DNA of 64,000 bases, taken from contig JAPLQY010000006.1 in NCBI GenBank assembly GCA_026399475.1, positions 1-64,000 on the forward strand, read 5' to 3'. Under the pieces are notes generated by a model, which ran no database searches, was not told the origin of the DNA, and saw only the letters and a program-made list of their open reading frames with translations. This document shows, piece by piece, positions 8,495 to 19,926 of the stretch. The DNA is from Rhodocyclales bacterium. Lineage in GTDB: Bacteria > Pseudomonadota > Gammaproteobacteria > Burkholderiales > Rhodocyclaceae. A program made the translations under genes and the position numbers. Position 1 is the first letter of the stretch. Each line of letters begins with the position of its first letter.

Positions 8495-8680
8495 GCCTCA
8501 TCTTTCGGCGGCGTCCTGGCAACCAAGGTTTCCACGCCGACACCCTGCGCCACCTCAATCCGCGTAACGTTGCTCGAAATGTTGCGCTCACCCCGCTCGA
8601 CCGAGCCAATGTAGTTGGGGATACCCGCTAAGTCCAGAAATTGCGGCATTCCTAACTTCAGATCTACCCCAAAAAAAGAA
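8491..8680 (-). pseudogene. Remnant of an XRE-family regulator
   Basis: Read on the minus strand, this segment ends with LAGIPNYIGSVERGERNISS, then GVGVETLVARTPPKDEA and a stop. The NYIGSVERGERN pattern is highly characteristic of small XRE/Cro-type HTH regulators, but the N-terminal half of the HTH is degraded and no start is found in frame. The remnant abuts the retron promoter region, which suggests that a regulator gene was lost or overwritten when the retron arrived. Confidence 0.6.
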
Positions 8681-8710
8681 TTTACAATGTTCGCTGTTAG
8701 CGAAAAACAG

Positions 8711-8739
8711 TTGCGCGTGGCGATCAATTGCGTTATAGT
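8711..8739 (+). promoter_or_regulatory. Sigma-70-type promoter of the retron ncRNA
   Basis: TTGCGC (8711-8716) and TATAGT (8734-8739) are separated by exactly 17 bp. Transcription would begin a few bases before the CTTGGGCTAAA arm at 8747, matching the expected 5' end of a retron msr-msd RNA. Confidence 0.65.
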
Positions 8740-8746
8740 GATCTCG

Positions 8747-8912
8747 CTTGGGCTAAAGAGAGCACTCGTCAAGAGCGGGGCGCGAAAGCGCTCGTGGCAG
8801 TCGCAAGGCTGCTGATGTTCTCTGCGGACACGCGGTCGTCGCCGCTCGGTGGTCGTCGTGGTCGTAGCGAAGCCAGTCCCGGACGAGATCCGGGACTGGT
8901 TTAGGGCCCAAG
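8747..8912 (+). ncRNA. Candidate retron msr-msd RNA
   Basis: The segment is framed by complementary arms. CTTGGGCTAAA (8747-8757, a1) pairs with TTTAGGGCCCAAG (8900-8912, a2) through a two-base bulge. An AGC triplet a few bases after a1 is a possible branching guanosine. Short hairpins follow (GCGC-GAAA-GCGC, and GCAG...CTGC), as in msr. Near the 3' end, CCAGTCCCGGA (8873-8883) and TCCGGGACTGG (8889-8899) form a perfect 11-bp stem suited to the msd. A promoter lies directly upstream and a retron reverse transcriptase downstream. Further hairpins at 8931-8979 may belong to the RNA or to the leader of the next gene. The exact ends and the branching base are inferred. Confidence 0.65.
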
Positions 8913-9001
8913 GGTAAAACTGCCAGCGTTCTCTCGTTCTTCTCTGTGACAGACGAGAGGCTTCGCAATAGTGCGAGGCCGTTACTGAGAAGGAGTCAGC
9001 A

Positions 9002-9292
9002 ATGACTGAGAAAATGTGTGAGCGCCCAAGTCGCTGGCAGGCGTGTTTGAACGGTGTCCGGAAGTGGCTTCGCCGCCCCGGCGTCCTGAGGATGGCCATC
9101 TCTGCTGCGAGGCTGATTTGGTACCTGTGGGACAAACTGTTCGGAGATGACCCTTGGACTTTTTATATTGTTCTTGGAGGCATTTGTCATGCAAGACGAA
9201 GCACTACGGTTAGTGCGCGTGTTTCACGACATGAACCAGACGAAGCTAGCAGAGCGTCTTGGTATTTCAAAATCGTACCTCTCAGAGCTTGA
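9002..9292 (+). CDS. Small unrecognised ORF between retron ncRNA and HTH gene
   Basis: This 96-codon frame has a good ribosome-binding site (GAAGGAGT, spaced about 6 bp from ATG 9002). The first 60 residues are basic and aromatic, including LRMAISAARLIWYLWDKLFG. It overlaps the HTH gene by about 100 bp in another frame. A genuine protein might be shorter or frameshifted. I do not recognise it. Confidence 0.3.
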   Translation: MTEKMCERPSRWQACLNGVRKWLRRPGVLRMAISAARLIWYLWDKLFGDDPWTFYIVLGGICHARRSTTVSARVSRHEPDEASRASWYFKIVPLRA

Positions 9293-9485
9293 GAGTGGCA
9301 AGAAGTCCCCAACGCTTGAGTTGCTTCAGAAGTACGCAGAAACGTTCAACATGCCATTATCGTCGTTGCTCTTTTTCGCGGAAAACGTCAGCGACCCGTC
9401 CCGTTCCGACACCGTCCGCACAGCCATAGCGGGCAAGGCGCTAAAGATGTTGCAGTGGATCGCGGCCAAGGACGAAGTTGCGTGA
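9189..9485 (+). CDS. Retron-associated XRE-type HTH protein
   Basis: From ATG 9189 (preceded by GGAGG) the product has 98 residues with a complete Cro/XRE helix-turn-helix: MNQTKLAERLGISKSYLSEL, then ESGKKSPTLELLQKYAETF and the LSSLLFFAEN helix. The start of the reverse transcriptase gene overlaps the stop codon in a GTGA arrangement, so the two proteins are probably made together. Retrons of one described class (type VI in the scheme I recall) pair the reverse transcriptase with a small HTH protein; there it would act as effector or regulator. A longer start at 9147 lacks a ribosome-binding site. Confidence 0.85.
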   Translation: MQDEALRLVRVFHDMNQTKLAERLGISKSYLSELESGKKSPTLELLQKYAETFNMPLSSLLFFAENVSDPSRSDTVRTAIAGKALKMLQWIAAKDEVA

Positions 9486-10453
9486 AACCTCGCAAGACCT
9501 ATTCGCTAGACCAGTGCCCGCTGTATAAGATGCGGGGAAGGAAAAGATTGGCGCAGGAGGTCTTTAACGTTGAATTATCGCTCCTCGAACGGATAGCTGG
9601 CAACTCCGCTAACTACCGCGTATTCACCATCCAGCAGGGCGATAAGACGCGCCAAGTAGAGGTGCCGAAGCCAATTCTCGAACGCATTCATCGGCGGCTA
9701 TTTGTTCTGCTTGAGCGAATCGAGAAGCCGGACTACCTTCAGTCTGGCGTTAAGGGGCGCTCATATATTGCAAATGCACGGCTTCATGTGGGACCCGTTC
9801 CGCTGGTTAAGCTCGATGTCAAGAAGTTCTATCCGTCTGTCGATGCGGCGAGGGTATACCGCTTTTTCCTTGAGGTGATGCAATGCAGTCCCGACGTGGC
9901 CGGTTTGCTGGCGAAGCTCACCACCTACGATGGTCACGTTCCCACTGGTAGCAGCGTGAGCCAGTTGTTGGCGTTCTTTGCAGCGAAGCCAATGTTCGAC
10001 GAACTCGACAATCTCGCGGCCAAGCACGGACTGCGCTTTAGTTGCTACGTTGACGACATGACTTTCTCCGGCGCCCGTGCGACTCCGGCGTTTCTCTGGG
10101 CTGCCAAACAGGTCGTGCACTCGCATAGATTCAGTTATCACAAGGACTGCTGCTACACCGCCGAACAGCAAAAACTCGTGACCGGCGTGTTGGTTGATAA
10201 CGACCACATTGCGATACTGCCATCCAGAGAGCATGAGCTTTGGCGTCAAACTCATGATCTAGGCACGGGCTGCCTTGAGCAGCGGACGGCCGCAGTTAAC
10301 AGCCTGATTGGCAGCGTAGTCGCTGCTGGTCAGATTGAGGCGAGGCTGCTCGTGCGACTGAAGCGACTGCGCGTTATCAAGTCAGCACTGCAACAGGAGG
10401 CCCAAATCGCAGCCGAATACTCCAACGCAATCGAGGCGGCGAACGCTTCCTAA
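9482..10453 (+). CDS. ret: Retron reverse transcriptase
   Basis: The 323-residue protein carries the reverse-transcriptase fold and the two motifs that separate retron enzymes from group II intron and DRT enzymes. NARLH at residues 98-102 fits NAxxH (region X), and VTG at 233-235 fits region Y. Catalytic residues include LDVKKFYPSVD (motif A) and YVDD at 189-192. PTGSSVSQ replaces the more usual PQG-type motif. The enzyme would copy the upstream ncRNA into branched msDNA, and retrons act as phage-defence systems. The GTG at 9482 overlaps the HTH stop. An upstream GTG at 9455 is in frame but deep inside the HTH gene. Confidence 0.92.
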   Translation: MKPRKTYSLDQCPLYKMRGRKRLAQEVFNVELSLLERIAGNSANYRVFTIQQGDKTRQVEVPKPILERIHRRLFVLLERIEKPDYLQSGVKGRSYIANARLHVGPVPLVKLDVKKFYPSVDAARVYRFFLEVMQCSPDVAGLLAKLTTYDGHVPTGSSVSQLLAFFAAKPMFDELDNLAAKHGLRFSCYVDDMTFSGARATPAFLWAAKQVVHSHRFSYHKDCCYTAEQQKLVTGVLVDNDHIAILPSREHELWRQTHDLGTGCLEQRTAAVNSLIGSVVAAGQIEARLLVRLKRLRVIKSALQQEAQIAAEYSNAIEAANAS

Positions 10454-10514
10454 ATTGGGTGTTGAGTCGCCACCTGTCGCATGCATTTACTTGGGAAGCT
10501 CAATGCGCGAAAGG

Positions 10515-13337
10515 CTACTCCCAATCGGCATTCTTGAAGCCGAGAGTCTTGGCGTTCTCCGTAACGGCACGCTTGGTTTGATCGGATGCGCCGGATGGGA
10601 ATGTGACTTGAATTTCCAGCGCAACTTTGACCTCCGCATTGGGGTCGGCGGCGAGCACGGCGATGATCTCCTCTGCCACCTGAACCAAACGCATTTTTGC
10701 CGTCGCTGCATTGATGGCGACGTTGCCGTGGAAAGCGCGAGGCTTGGGCGTTGGCGCTGGTCCGGGGGGTGTCGGCCCAGGCGGCAAAGGTCCTGGCGGT
10801 GTCGGTCCCGGCCCCGGCGGAATCGGTCCTGGTCCTGGCGGTGTTGGGCCTGGCGGAATGACCGGTGGGATCGCGTCCTCATAGGCCTTGGCGGCATCAG
10901 GCTCAATCAGCAGCAGCGTGTCGTCCAGTTGCACGTTCGCATCGCCGAATTTGAATCCGTCGAACTTGCCTTCGTGTTGTCCGTATGCCGTCCCGAAGAA
11001 ATCGCGGCTGCCTGCGCCTTTGACAATGGCTTGCTCCAGCACTTGGCGACTCTTCAAGCGCGGCAAATACAAGTAACGTAGCGTGTCCTCCCAGAAGGCC
11101 ATTCCGCCAATGGCCGACTTATCAGCCTTCCAGTAGAGTTTCCTCAGCTCATCGCGCAGATGAATCGGCGACCAGGTCGTAATCACTAGAACGTTGTCGA
11201 TGCACACGCGCTCGATTTCGGGTCCCAGCGCCGCGCCACCCGTATTCAGCGGAAACACCTCCACCGTCGGTTTGGCTGCGGTCGGCGTGTCCTGAGCCGG
11301 GCACAGCAACCACTTGTAGCACTCCCTCGCCACACGTGGCAGCACATCCTCCGCTGTCACCAGTTCCTTCTTGGCCTGTTGCGCTTGCAGATTGTCGAGC
11401 ACCAAACGCATCGCCGCCACGTCTTCGACGATGGAGTTCCACGCCAGTGCCACACGGATGCAATCGCGCAGCCGCGTCAACGCGCCGTGATCTGGCGCGA
11501 GGAAAAGCAAACGATTACCGCGATAACGGGGCGTAGTGCCGTGGTTCCTGACGTGCTCCAGCACGCCATCAACGGCGGTGCGGGACTCTTCACGCGAGTA
11601 GAACTGTTCGGGCGGCAACACAATCAGCCGCAGAGCACCGTCATCCGGCACGTCGCTGTGCGGGGTGAAAATATGCGTGCCATCGAAGAACGCTGCGTTG
11701 CTGGTCAGCCGCTTAATAATCTCGGCCATACGACCGCGCACTACGCCGTCCTCAAACCGCTTTTTGCGTTCTTCCATTTCGCGCCGCAGATTGGCGCGGG
11801 TGTCAAACCAGTAGCGAGTGGCCTCCTGTGCTTTGTCGCCAGAGGAATTCAGGTAGTGGAGGTGGTCCGCCAGCCGGTTCAATGCATCGGAATAAAGTGA
11901 TGACGTTTGCCCCGGTTGGAGGCAGCCCAGCAGTACTCGCGCCCGGTCGAGGCCACGTATTCCGGGCTTAGTGGTCACCGAGGATGGCGCACTACCCAAG
12001 AATACCGTTCGCGCAACGCGGCGGGCAGCCTGCACCGAGCCGAAGCGGGTTTCTTTTGTTTCCAGTACCGTGGTCTCGGCTCGTTCGCCATCAATATCGC
12101 GGTCGATCACCGGGTCCCAGCCCGGCCCGAGGTAGTACACCAATTCGTTCCGCGCACTGCCATCGTAAAGCGGCAGACTGCCCGGCAGAATCATCAGGTC
12201 CTTGTTGTTGTCCTGCCATAGCCGGTAAATGACCTTCGCCATTAGCTTCAGCACGCCGCGTGTGCGCTGAAATCCGTCGATGGTCGTCCATTCCTCGTAG
12301 AGCTGAGTAAACACCTCGGGATGAATCGGATAACTTTGGACCATCCGGTCAAAGTAACGGGTTTCCTGCGTTTCCTGCGGTACCTTGGCACCCTCGACCA
12401 CGTAAGCATCGGCAAAAGCACGGCATACTAGGTCACGCGCCTTGGCATCGCGAATCGACTCAAACAAGCGCCGTCGGACGATCTCAAATGCCTCCTCAGG
12501 CGCTACCGTTTTCCACAGTGCCTGCACTCGGTTAAAGACCGCCTCTAGCGACTGCAATGCCGCCACGCCACGCGGCCCACCAGCTTGGCTATTGGATTCC
12601 GGCAGCGACGCCAGCACCACCGCATTCGGCACTAGTTTGGCCGCCTCAGTTAGCGATTGAATGAATGACAGATTGCTGTCGTAGGTGCCGCCACTGAGTG
12701 CTTGGCTCTCCACGAACTGACGGATGTAAACGACTAACTCGTCCAGCAGCACCACGCAGGGGGCACACTGGGTCAGCAGCGTGCATAGAACATCCTTCCC
12801 CGGTGAGGTGCCGTTGGCATCGGCTTCCCGCACTAGGGCAAAACCTTCTACGCCACCCAGTTGCCACGCCATCTCGCCCCAGAGTGTGCGTATTGCCTGC
12901 TTGCCTTGCTTCCACGGTTGGCCCGGAGCGTGAGCAGTGCCGTCCAACACCGCAACCTTGGCCGTCGGTACGTCCATCACCCCCGCATGATCCAGCAGCG
13001 CCGGGATGCCAGAAAGGTCGCCCAGCGCACATTGGCGATTCGCCAAGTGATACACCGCCAGCATGGTGTGCGTTTTGCCGCCACCGAAAGAGGTCTGCAA
13101 CTGGATGACTGGCTCGCCGCCTTTGCCATTGAGCCGCTGTGCCACCTGTGTTAGCAGCTTGCCCATGCCTTCTGTGATGAATGTGCGCTCGTAAAAAGAC
13201 TTTGCGTCGCCGTATTCAGGCGTCGCTCTGCCCGTGCGCACGGCAGTCAGGTCGGCAGCAAACTCTGATTGCTGGAACGTGCCATTCAGCACGTCGGGAT
13301 GGGGAACAATGACTTCGCGCCAGGGTTTCAGGCTCAT
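10515..13337 (-). CDS. DUF499-family AAA ATPase of a methylase-linked defence operon
   Basis: The 940-residue protein has the DUF499 signature: [20 protein letters not shown] with the Walker A lysine at residue 88, followed by a [11 protein letters not shown] Walker B-like strand. A striking Pro/Gly-rich linker of about 45 residues (repeats of PPGPTPPGP) separates the ATPase body from a 75-residue C-terminal domain. DUF499 proteins are known from defence islands, together with DUF1156 methylases and SNF2-type helicases. It is the third gene of the operon, starting 12 bp after the methylase stop. It may couple ATP hydrolysis to DNA surveillance or assembly of the complex. The stop is at 10515, convergent with the retron. 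Confidence 0.85.
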   Translation of the reverse strand: MSLKPWREVIVPHPDVLNGTFQQSEFAADLTAVRTGRATPEYGDAKSFYERTFITEGMGKLLTQVAQRLNGKGGEPVIQLQTSFGGGKTHTMLAVYHLANRQCALGDLSGIPALLDHAGVMDVPTAKVAVLDGTAHAPGQPWKQGKQAIRTLWGEMAWQLGGVEGFALVREADANGTSPGKDVLCTLLTQCAPCVVLLDELVVYIRQFVESQALSGGTYDSNLSFIQSLTEAAKLVPNAVVLASLPESNSQAGGPRGVAALQSLEAVFNRVQALWKTVAPEEAFEIVRRRLFESIRDAKARDLVCRAFADAYVVEGAKVPQETQETRYFDRMVQSYPIHPEVFTQLYEEWTTIDGFQRTRGVLKLMAKVIYRLWQDNNKDLMILPGSLPLYDGSARNELVYYLGPGWDPVIDRDIDGERAETTVLETKETRFGSVQAARRVARTVFLGSAPSSVTTKPGIRGLDRARVLLGCLQPGQTSSLYSDALNRLADHLHYLNSSGDKAQEATRYWFDTRANLRREMEERKKRFEDGVVRGRMAEIIKRLTSNAAFFDGTHIFTPHSDVPDDGALRLIVLPPEQFYSREESRTAVDGVLEHVRNHGTTPRYRGNRLLFLAPDHGALTRLRDCIRVALAWNSIVEDVAAMRLVLDNLQAQQAKKELVTAEDVLPRVARECYKWLLCPAQDTPTAAKPTVEVFPLNTGGAALGPEIERVCIDNVLVITTWSPIHLRDELRKLYWKADKSAIGGMAFWEDTLRYLYLPRLKSRQVLEQAIVKGAGSRDFFGTAYGQHEGKFDGFKFGDANVQLDDTLLLIEPDAAKAYEDAIPPVIPPGPTPPGPGPIPPGPGPTPPGPLPPGPTPPGPAPTPKPRAFHGNVAINAATAKMRLVQVAEEIIAVLAADPNAEVKVALEIQVTFPSGASDQTKRAVTENAKTLGFKNADWE

Positions 13338-13349
13338 GAACTGGGTCCT

Positions 13350-16262
13350 CTATCTTTCAAAGAGTGTCCCTTGCGGGTCGGTAGGTTTAGGCACGCTGTT
13401 GGCCGCGGATTCAATGCCGGTCCAGCTCGTGATGAGATCGTTGTAGGCGCGGGCGTCCTCGGCTTTGCCGAGGCGCTCACATAGGGTATAGAGGCGATAG
13501 GCAAGCTGGCGGATGGCTTCGGCCTTGCCACCGAGGGAGGCCAGCAATGCGCCGGAGGCTGAGTCGCCGCCTTGCTTCAGTGCGCGGATAAGTTGGTGCA
13601 GAGCCTCCCAGACGGGCGTGCGGGTGTCGGTGCGCGGATCCCAGTCGGTGGGATATTCAGCCCACTTGAGGAGGCGCACTTTGCCGCCACCGCTCTGGAT
13701 GACGCCTGCGTCGCGTATGCCGTCCACGCTAGTGCCTTTGCCGCGTGCCAGGGTGTCTGCCGTGCCGAAGATACCTTCGTTCCAGCCGTGCTGCTCGAAC
13801 CAGTGCAGGCAGAACTGGGTGTCGGCGTCGAAATCATCTTCGGCTAGGAAGCGATTGATGAGTTGGAGAGCAGTACGCACACTCATGGGTGAGCCGTCAG
13901 CTTCCAGCACGGCGCCATATTTGGAAAAGACCGCCATGCCCGGACCGATAATGGCCTGCGAAAGGTCCACCGGGGCCACGGGCGAACGCTCGTCGCCGGA
14001 ACCCTTTGTCATTTCGTCGAGCGCCTCGGGCAATACACCGTTCAACTCACGGATGAACTCGCGGCGGGAAATGGATAAGGCGTCTGTTGGGCGTTTGCGA
14101 CAAACAAGAATAATGCTGGATGCTAGAGAATTCGTTCCAATACTAACGGATCGAGCTTCACGCTCAGTTCGCATAGGCCAAGTCCCGGAAAGCTGGAACC
14201 CAGCGCGGTGAACTGCTTCTAAGAAAGTCTCCCAGCCTGTCGAACTTGTGCCTGACGAACTATCGGTTTCTGATTGCTTGAATGCGTAGTAAATCGTTAC
14301 GGGTGCAACATCACTTGCTTGCTCAGCAAGCGCCTTCATCGCTCTTGTCATACCTTCCAAGAAAAAACTTTCAGCTTTATCCTTACTACCATGACGATAC
14401 GACATGGCGACCAATTCCTCGCTTTTCGGAACGGCCATCGAAGCACAGATGCCTGGGAAAACAGCCCGCATTGATCGACGCAACCAGACGTAGAAGTAGT
14501 CCGATAGATCAGCGTAGGCGATATTGTCATAATAAGGAGGGTCGGTAGAGATCACTTTATTTTCGGATATTCTTTGCGTCGAAGCATTCGACTGTTCAGC
14601 AAATCCTCCGATCTGAAGCCTCGGGAGCGTTTCAATGGCTTTCGCACCCCATTCGACACCTCCTGTCCAGTTGCCGCTTGTGTTCCCAAACGGCGGCGCT
14701 TCCGCAAAGTCCCAAGTCATTGGCAATGATTGCCGTGCAAATGTGCCACGGATGAAGCCTTCCGCCGGAGTCGCTATTTGCGACCAGTAATTAGCTGCGT
14801 AATCCACCACGAAAGCCAGATAGACACTCAGCGCTTCAGCATAAGCGGTTGCACCTAAGCCCCCGGCTTCAAGTCCAGTTTTGTCGTCAGGAAATTCGGC
14901 CACGATGGCGTCCAGTCGGATGCGTTCGCGAGCTTCACTTAGTAAATCGCTGAATGTTGTCAGGGCAACCAGCTGTCGTGGAGTGAAGAGGTCGCCCCAT
15001 TCTTTAAAACCGTAGGGCACGCAGCTTCCTCCAGTTAGGCGAGGGGGGATTTCTCCTGAGGGCTTCCACGTCGGTTGAGCAGAATATGCTATCGCTTCCA
15101 TTTCGTTCGTCGGGCTGATGTAAACCCTGTTTCTTGGGCCTTCGGCAATGACTGCCATCAATTTCGTCCCCATGCGGCCTGCTTGACCTTCGGCTTTAAT
15201 ATAGTCGCCGTCGATTACTGCGTCAGAAACCAAGCATCGGAAGTTCGCGCCGCGCCCTACTGCCTTCGTGCCTTCTTTCGCTTTGGCTGCTGGCTTGCCA
15301 ACCATCACCTTAAATCGGTAACTATCGCCCGACACCACAGGGTGAACGAAAGCCTCTTTGCCTTCCTTAGTTGATAGAACAAAGGTAGAGGCGAGTGGTA
15401 CTTTCACATGGGAGAACGCGGGGTTTGGACTGCTGACCGTTCGCGCCCAGAGCCAGGCGACGACAGTGAGCTTCTGACCGATAAGTGGTTTGAGATCGGG
15501 CCGTTCCTTTGTCATCTCACTGGTGATTTCGACGGGCGGATAGAGATTGCCGATACGCTTTTGTGCCTCCTCGCGCATCCACGCTCCGTAGTACCGGAGG
15601 TCCTCTGCTAGAGCCGTCGCCCCCGGCCAATCTTGACTTAAACCGAGGTCACTATTCGCGCCTTTGCGTTTCTTTGCCAAGCTAACTGGAGGGTGTCCGG
15701 AAAACTTTGGTGGAATCTCAATCATTGCTTTGTTGATTAGTACAGCCACTGGATTCAGATCACTGGCGTAAGCCTCCAGTCCTAGCCGCTGCGCCTCCAT
15801 CGGGATCGATCCACCGCCAGCGAACGGATCGTGCAGGGCGGGCAACTTGTCGGGATTGAACATCTCGGCGGCCCGCGGGTGGTCCTTGTTCAGCTCACAC
15901 ACCTCCCGCCACGAACGACGAATTTCTGCGCGAGCACGCTCTAGCACGGCCTCGTTGCTAGTACTTTCCCACAGCACGAGGTCCTCGATGATTTTGAACA
16001 GACGCTTCCGTTCGATTGCAGCGTCCTTCTTGTTCTTCCCATATTTGAACCCGCTGCCCTGTTGGTAGCCGGGATCATTGACCAACTGCGCGAAAATGAC
16101 TGCCCGCGCCGCCGCCAGTGGGCGTCGCGCCCACCAAAGATGCAATGTCGAAGGGTGCCCGTGACGGATGGATTTCTCTCGCGAGCAAGCCGCATTGATC
16201 GCATCCAGCGGCAGCGCAACTTCAATGAGCTTGCGCGGTGACTTAATGGGATAGTCTGACAT
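13350..16262 (-). CDS. DUF1156-family DNA methyltransferase
   Basis: The 970-residue protein opens with the DUF1156 domain ([20 protein letters not shown], then [20 protein letters not shown]). An S-adenosylmethionine-binding motif [17 protein letters not shown] lies near residue 145, and a catalytic DPPYYDN motif near residue 575, as in N6-adenine or N4-cytosine methylases. The target sequence cannot be read. It starts 3 bp after the helicase stop, so it is co-translated with it. In this setting it would mark self DNA while the helicase and ATPase act on unmodified DNA. No separate restriction nuclease gene is present; the helicase C-terminal domain may supply one. Confidence 0.88.
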   Translation of the reverse strand: MSDYPIKSPRKLIEVALPLDAINAACSREKSIRHGHPSTLHLWWARRPLAAARAVIFAQLVNDPGYQQGSGFKYGKNKKDAAIERKRLFKIIEDLVLWESTSNEAVLERARAEIRRSWREVCELNKDHPRAAEMFNPDKLPALHDPFAGGGSIPMEAQRLGLEAYASDLNPVAVLINKAMIEIPPKFSGHPPVSLAKKRKGANSDLGLSQDWPGATALAEDLRYYGAWMREEAQKRIGNLYPPVEITSEMTKERPDLKPLIGQKLTVVAWLWARTVSSPNPAFSHVKVPLASTFVLSTKEGKEAFVHPVVSGDSYRFKVMVGKPAAKAKEGTKAVGRGANFRCLVSDAVIDGDYIKAEGQAGRMGTKLMAVIAEGPRNRVYISPTNEMEAIAYSAQPTWKPSGEIPPRLTGGSCVPYGFKEWGDLFTPRQLVALTTFSDLLSEARERIRLDAIVAEFPDDKTGLEAGGLGATAYAEALSVYLAFVVDYAANYWSQIATPAEGFIRGTFARQSLPMTWDFAEAPPFGNTSGNWTGGVEWGAKAIETLPRLQIGGFAEQSNASTQRISENKVISTDPPYYDNIAYADLSDYFYVWLRRSMRAVFPGICASMAVPKSEELVAMSYRHGSKDKAESFFLEGMTRAMKALAEQASDVAPVTIYYAFKQSETDSSSGTSSTGWETFLEAVHRAGFQLSGTWPMRTEREARSVSIGTNSLASSIILVCRKRPTDALSISRREFIRELNGVLPEALDEMTKGSGDERSPVAPVDLSQAIIGPGMAVFSKYGAVLEADGSPMSVRTALQLINRFLAEDDFDADTQFCLHWFEQHGWNEGIFGTADTLARGKGTSVDGIRDAGVIQSGGGKVRLLKWAEYPTDWDPRTDTRTPVWEALHQLIRALKQGGDSASGALLASLGGKAEAIRQLAYRLYTLCERLGKAEDARAYNDLITSWTGIESAANSVPKPTDPQGTLFER

Positions 16263-16265
16263 GCG

Positions 16266-19200
16266 CTAAATTCCTTGGGCGCGTTCAAGCAATGCTTTGA
16301 GGTCGTAGTTGACCGAAGACACGCCCCAGCCTGGTTCTTCTTTGAATGGATGGGGCACGTAGTGGGGGCCGTCGATTGCGTCGTCTTCGCCGACGAGAAC
16401 GATGGCGAGGTGATACTTGCTGCCCTGGTTCCAGCTTTCAAAGATTTCGTTCTTGGTCACCGTCACTGTGGTTGCGCTTTTGACGCGGCCTTTGACCTCG
16501 ATGTGGCGGGCCTCGGGCAAGCGGCCATCCGGAGCCGGTGCGTAGGAGGTAATGTCCCAGCCGCATTTCAGTGCAGAGACATCCACGACTCGGCACCCGC
16601 GTGCTTCCTCAGCGAGGCGCACGGCGTTCATGGCAAGTTGCTCGATGCGCGAGCGAGCCTCGGGATCGGCGGAGAAATTAGCACCCCCCGGAGCAAGATC
16701 GCCGCGCAACTTGCGGAGCAATCCAGTAGGAATGACGAGTGCTCCGCTGAGCACAACCGGCGTGGCGGAGGTGACGTGGCGCATGGACTGGAGTTCTTTC
16801 TTGCGACTCTCTAGCCGGGCTTCGAGATCGCTGAGAGTGCGACGGACATTTTCCAGATTGAGCCTTACGTCTTTGCCAGCAGCCTTGTCATCGGTCAGTT
16901 TGATGAAGCGGTCGGACCAGTAATCAATCTCTTTGGTAAGGCGTTCATGGACGGCGGCCAGAGTCTTGTCCACGTGGGCGATGCGGCGACCTGCGACTTC
17001 GCTGAAGTGCTCTGGCACCAAAGTTGAGGCGGCGAGTGCGAGGGCTCGTTGTTCCAGCCCGGCGGTCAGCCAAGGCGCGGTGAGTATTTCAGCCAGCAAC
17101 AGGCGGTCGGCAGGCGCGAGCGGCTCCAAATCGAGGTGTGGTGCCCAACCGGCAAACGTTGCGCTACCGTCGGGCATGACGCGGACGAATTGAAGTCGCT
17201 TGGAAATGACTTGCCCATCGCCCGACTTCACTTCATGAGTGAGAAGGAAGAGCAAGGAAAGCTGCTCACCGTCGTCTGCCGGGTCCACAAGCAGTGTGCC
17301 CTGGCGCAGCAGATTGGCGTGCTGCTCCAGTAGGACATCGCTGAGCGCAAGCATGAGCGGGTGGCCGGGATGCACCATGCTGGCGAAGGCGAGACCTGGG
17401 CGGTCTGCCGGGCGCACAGCGGCCTTGGTGAAGCACACCCGCTCATATCGGCGGAGGACGGGTGCGAGATCGCGCCGGTTGCGCCCGGTGATGAGTCGGT
17501 CGCGGTCGCGCAACTCGGCGGGAACATGGGTGATCTCGAAACGCTCTGACTCACGCGGGTAAATCGAGCCGCCAAGCGACTCGAAGCCTTTCATGAAGAA
17601 GGAACGAACAAAGTAAGGCTGAAGACGCCGGGCCTCGGCTTTTTCCATTTCCTCCTTGACCGCAAACAGACGCTCGGGGCTAAGAGTTTCCTGCGCCAGC
17701 GCGTCGCGGTTGAGGATCGTCATCAGGTGTTCGCGGTCGAGAACATTGTCAATCGTCTGATTGAGGCGAGCGCGTACCTCAGGTTGGTCGCCGTAGCGAA
17801 TCGCTTCCAGCAGCATGTCCTTGAGGCTGTTGCCTTCAAAGACTTCACCGAGGACGTTGAAGACCTGGCCGTGAAGCGCCTCGCTCACAACTTGAAGCTT
17901 TTCTAGCAGACGGAAATAAACGTCGCCCTCGCGGGTTTCCTTGGCGACAAGGTTCCAAAGATGGCAAACCTCTTGTTGGCCGATGCGGTGGATACGACCA
18001 AAGCGTTGTTCGAGGCGGTTGGGGTTCCACGGCAAATCGTAGTTCACCATCAAGTTGGCGTTTTGCAGGTTGATACCTTCACCGGCGGCGTCGGTAGCAA
18101 CAAGCACGCGAATTTCTGGGTCGGAGCGAAACAGTTCCTGGGCTTTGCGCCGATCATCGCGGTGAACGCTTCCATGGATCACTACGATTGCGTCATGACT
18201 ACCCAGTACCCCGGCAATTTTCTCTTGCAGGTAGTTCAGCGTATCGCGGTGCTCACTGAAGATAATGATCTTCCGCATCCGCCCGCTCGCATCGTGCATC
18301 TGCGGCTCGTTTTGTAGGATGCGTGAGAGTTCATCCCACTTGCGATCCTTGCCGGAGGCGACCAGCGCCTTGGCTTGTTGTTCGAGGGACTGCAGGATGG
18401 TGATTTCCCCATCGAGTTCGGCCATGCTGCGCGAAGCCGTGGCCTGATCGACCAGCGCTTCCTCCAGGTTCTCCTGCTCCTCGGCGTTGAGGTCATCGTC
18501 GTCTTCGGGAACTTCGGCCAGGGTTTCGGCGAGTATGGACTGGCCGCGTATGCCCATCCTTTCTTCACGCAGGCGGCGTTCGAGGCGTTCGCGGCGGCGC
18601 TTGAGCGACTGGAAAATAGCCTCTGGGCTGGAGGCGAGACGGCGCTGTAGGGCAGTGAGCGCAAAGCCAACCGAGCCTTTGCGTTTGCCATCGAGCTGAT
18701 CCGCCTTGCCCATTTCTGTCTTCACATAATCCGTTACCGCCTCGTAGAGCGCGGCTTCAAGGTTCGACAGTTCGTAATTGACTGTGTAGGCGCGGCGCTC
18801 CGGGAACAGCGGCGTACCATCAAACTTGACCAGTTTTTCCTTCACCATGCGCCGTATGAGATCGGAGCAATCCACCTTGTGCACGCCGTCGCGAAACTTC
18901 CCATAGAAGCGGTCAGAGTCGAGCAGTGAGAGGAACAACTGGAAGTCCTCTTCCTTGCCGTTGTGTGGCGTCGCCGTCATCAGCAGCAAGTGCCGCGTTT
19001 GCGCTCCGAGCTTTTCGGCCAGCTTGAAGCGGCCTGTCTTCTCCAGCTTGTTGCCGAAGAAGTGGGCGGCGAGCTTGTGCGCTTCGTCGAACACGACCAG
19101 GTCCCATCCCGCAGCGCAGAGTTTTTCTTGCAGTTCTTCGTTACGGGCCATCTGGTCGAGGCGAACGATGAGATGGTCAATGTCTTCAAACGGATTGCCG

Positions 19201-19775
19201 CTCGGCGTGGCGGCTTCGAGGTCTTTGGTGAAGACGCGGAATTCCAGCCCGAACTTCTCGAACATTTCCTCGCGCCACTGATCGACCAGGCTGCCGGGGG
19301 CAACGATGACAATGCGCCGGGCGTCGGCACGCATGATGAGTTCACGGATATAAAGCCCCGCCATGATGGTCTTGCCCGCACCGGGGTCGTCTGCCAGTAC
19401 AAAGCGTAACGGCTGACGCGGCAGCATGGATTCGTAAACAGCAGTGATCTGGTGCGGTAGCGGCTCCACATTGGACGTGTGAACGGCCATCATCGGGTCG
19501 AACAGAAAAGCGAGATCAATGCGCTTGGCTTCGACAGTGAGCTTGAACGCCTCGCCGTCGCCATCAAACGACCAGGGGCGCTCGACGGTGGCAATCGAAA
19601 TGGTCGCTTCGTCCGCCCGGTTGAGCAGGCGTTCCTTGAGTCCGCCATCGTGAGTGCGGTAAAACACCTGCAGCGCACCGTCTGCAATCGGCACCACGGC
19701 AATGACCGTCCCTATGCCGGTGGGGTCAAGACCGGTGAGTGCAAGATTTGGTGTGATCGTTTCGAGCTTCAGCAT
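16266..19775 (-). CDS. SNF2-like helicase with C-terminal DUF3883 domain
   Basis: The 1169-residue protein is a superfamily-2 helicase/translocase. Visible motifs are [15 protein letters not shown] (Walker A at residues 131-136), DEAH at 230-233, [24 protein letters not shown] and [12 protein letters not shown], the full SNF2/RapA-like set. The last 150 residues ([20 protein letters not shown], later RHIEVKGR) match DUF3883, a domain often regarded as nuclease-like, found in DISARM DrmA-type and other defence helicases. It is the first gene of a three-gene operon, helicase-methylase-ATPase. Upstream, 19776-19926 is non-coding and should contain the operon promoter. Confidence 0.9.
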   Translation of the reverse strand: MLKLETITPNLALTGLDPTGIGTVIAVVPIADGALQVFYRTHDGGLKERLLNRADEATISIATVERPWSFDGDGEAFKLTVEAKRIDLAFLFDPMMAVHTSNVEPLPHQITAVYESMLPRQPLRFVLADDPGAGKTIMAGLYIRELIMRADARRIVIVAPGSLVDQWREEMFEKFGLEFRVFTKDLEAATPSGNPFEDIDHLIVRLDQMARNEELQEKLCAAGWDLVVFDEAHKLAAHFFGNKLEKTGRFKLAEKLGAQTRHLLLMTATPHNGKEEDFQLFLSLLDSDRFYGKFRDGVHKVDCSDLIRRMVKEKLVKFDGTPLFPERRAYTVNYELSNLEAALYEAVTDYVKTEMGKADQLDGKRKGSVGFALTALQRRLASSPEAIFQSLKRRRERLERRLREERMGIRGQSILAETLAEVPEDDDDLNAEEQENLEEALVDQATASRSMAELDGEITILQSLEQQAKALVASGKDRKWDELSRILQNEPQMHDASGRMRKIIIFSEHRDTLNYLQEKIAGVLGSHDAIVVIHGSVHRDDRRKAQELFRSDPEIRVLVATDAAGEGINLQNANLMVNYDLPWNPNRLEQRFGRIHRIGQQEVCHLWNLVAKETREGDVYFRLLEKLQVVSEALHGQVFNVLGEVFEGNSLKDMLLEAIRYGDQPEVRARLNQTIDNVLDREHLMTILNRDALAQETLSPERLFAVKEEMEKAEARRLQPYFVRSFFMKGFESLGGSIYPRESERFEITHVPAELRDRDRLITGRNRRDLAPVLRRYERVCFTKAAVRPADRPGLAFASMVHPGHPLMLALSDVLLEQHANLLRQGTLLVDPADDGEQLSLLFLLTHEVKSGDGQVISKRLQFVRVMPDGSATFAGWAPHLDLEPLAPADRLLLAEILTAPWLTAGLEQRALALAASTLVPEHFSEVAGRRIAHVDKTLAAVHERLTKEIDYWSDRFIKLTDDKAAGKDVRLNLENVRRTLSDLEARLESRKKELQSMRHVTSATPVVLSGALVIPTGLLRKLRGDLAPGGANFSADPEARSRIEQLAMNAVRLAEEARGCRVVDVSALKCGWDITSYAPAPDGRLPEARHIEVKGRVKSATTVTVTKNEIFESWNQGSKYHLAIVLVGEDDAIDGPHYVPHPFKEEPGWGVSSVNYDLKALLERAQGI

Positions 19776-19926
19776 TGCATTCTTAGTCTTATTCTTGGCA
19801 GACCGGCGGATTATCCACCTACGGGCGAAAACGAACTAGGGAATGATGACAATTGCAGTATTTGATTCGCGCACAGGCCATTCTATGGAGCGGGTGGCTC
19901 ATAGGGTGCGCCTGTCCAATGTCTCG

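Noticed and set aside
10455-11081. 208-codon plus-strand frame in the DUF499 region
   Set aside because: It is the antisense of the Pro/Gly-rich linker and C-terminus of the DUF499 gene and has low-complexity Arg/Trp-rich sequence.
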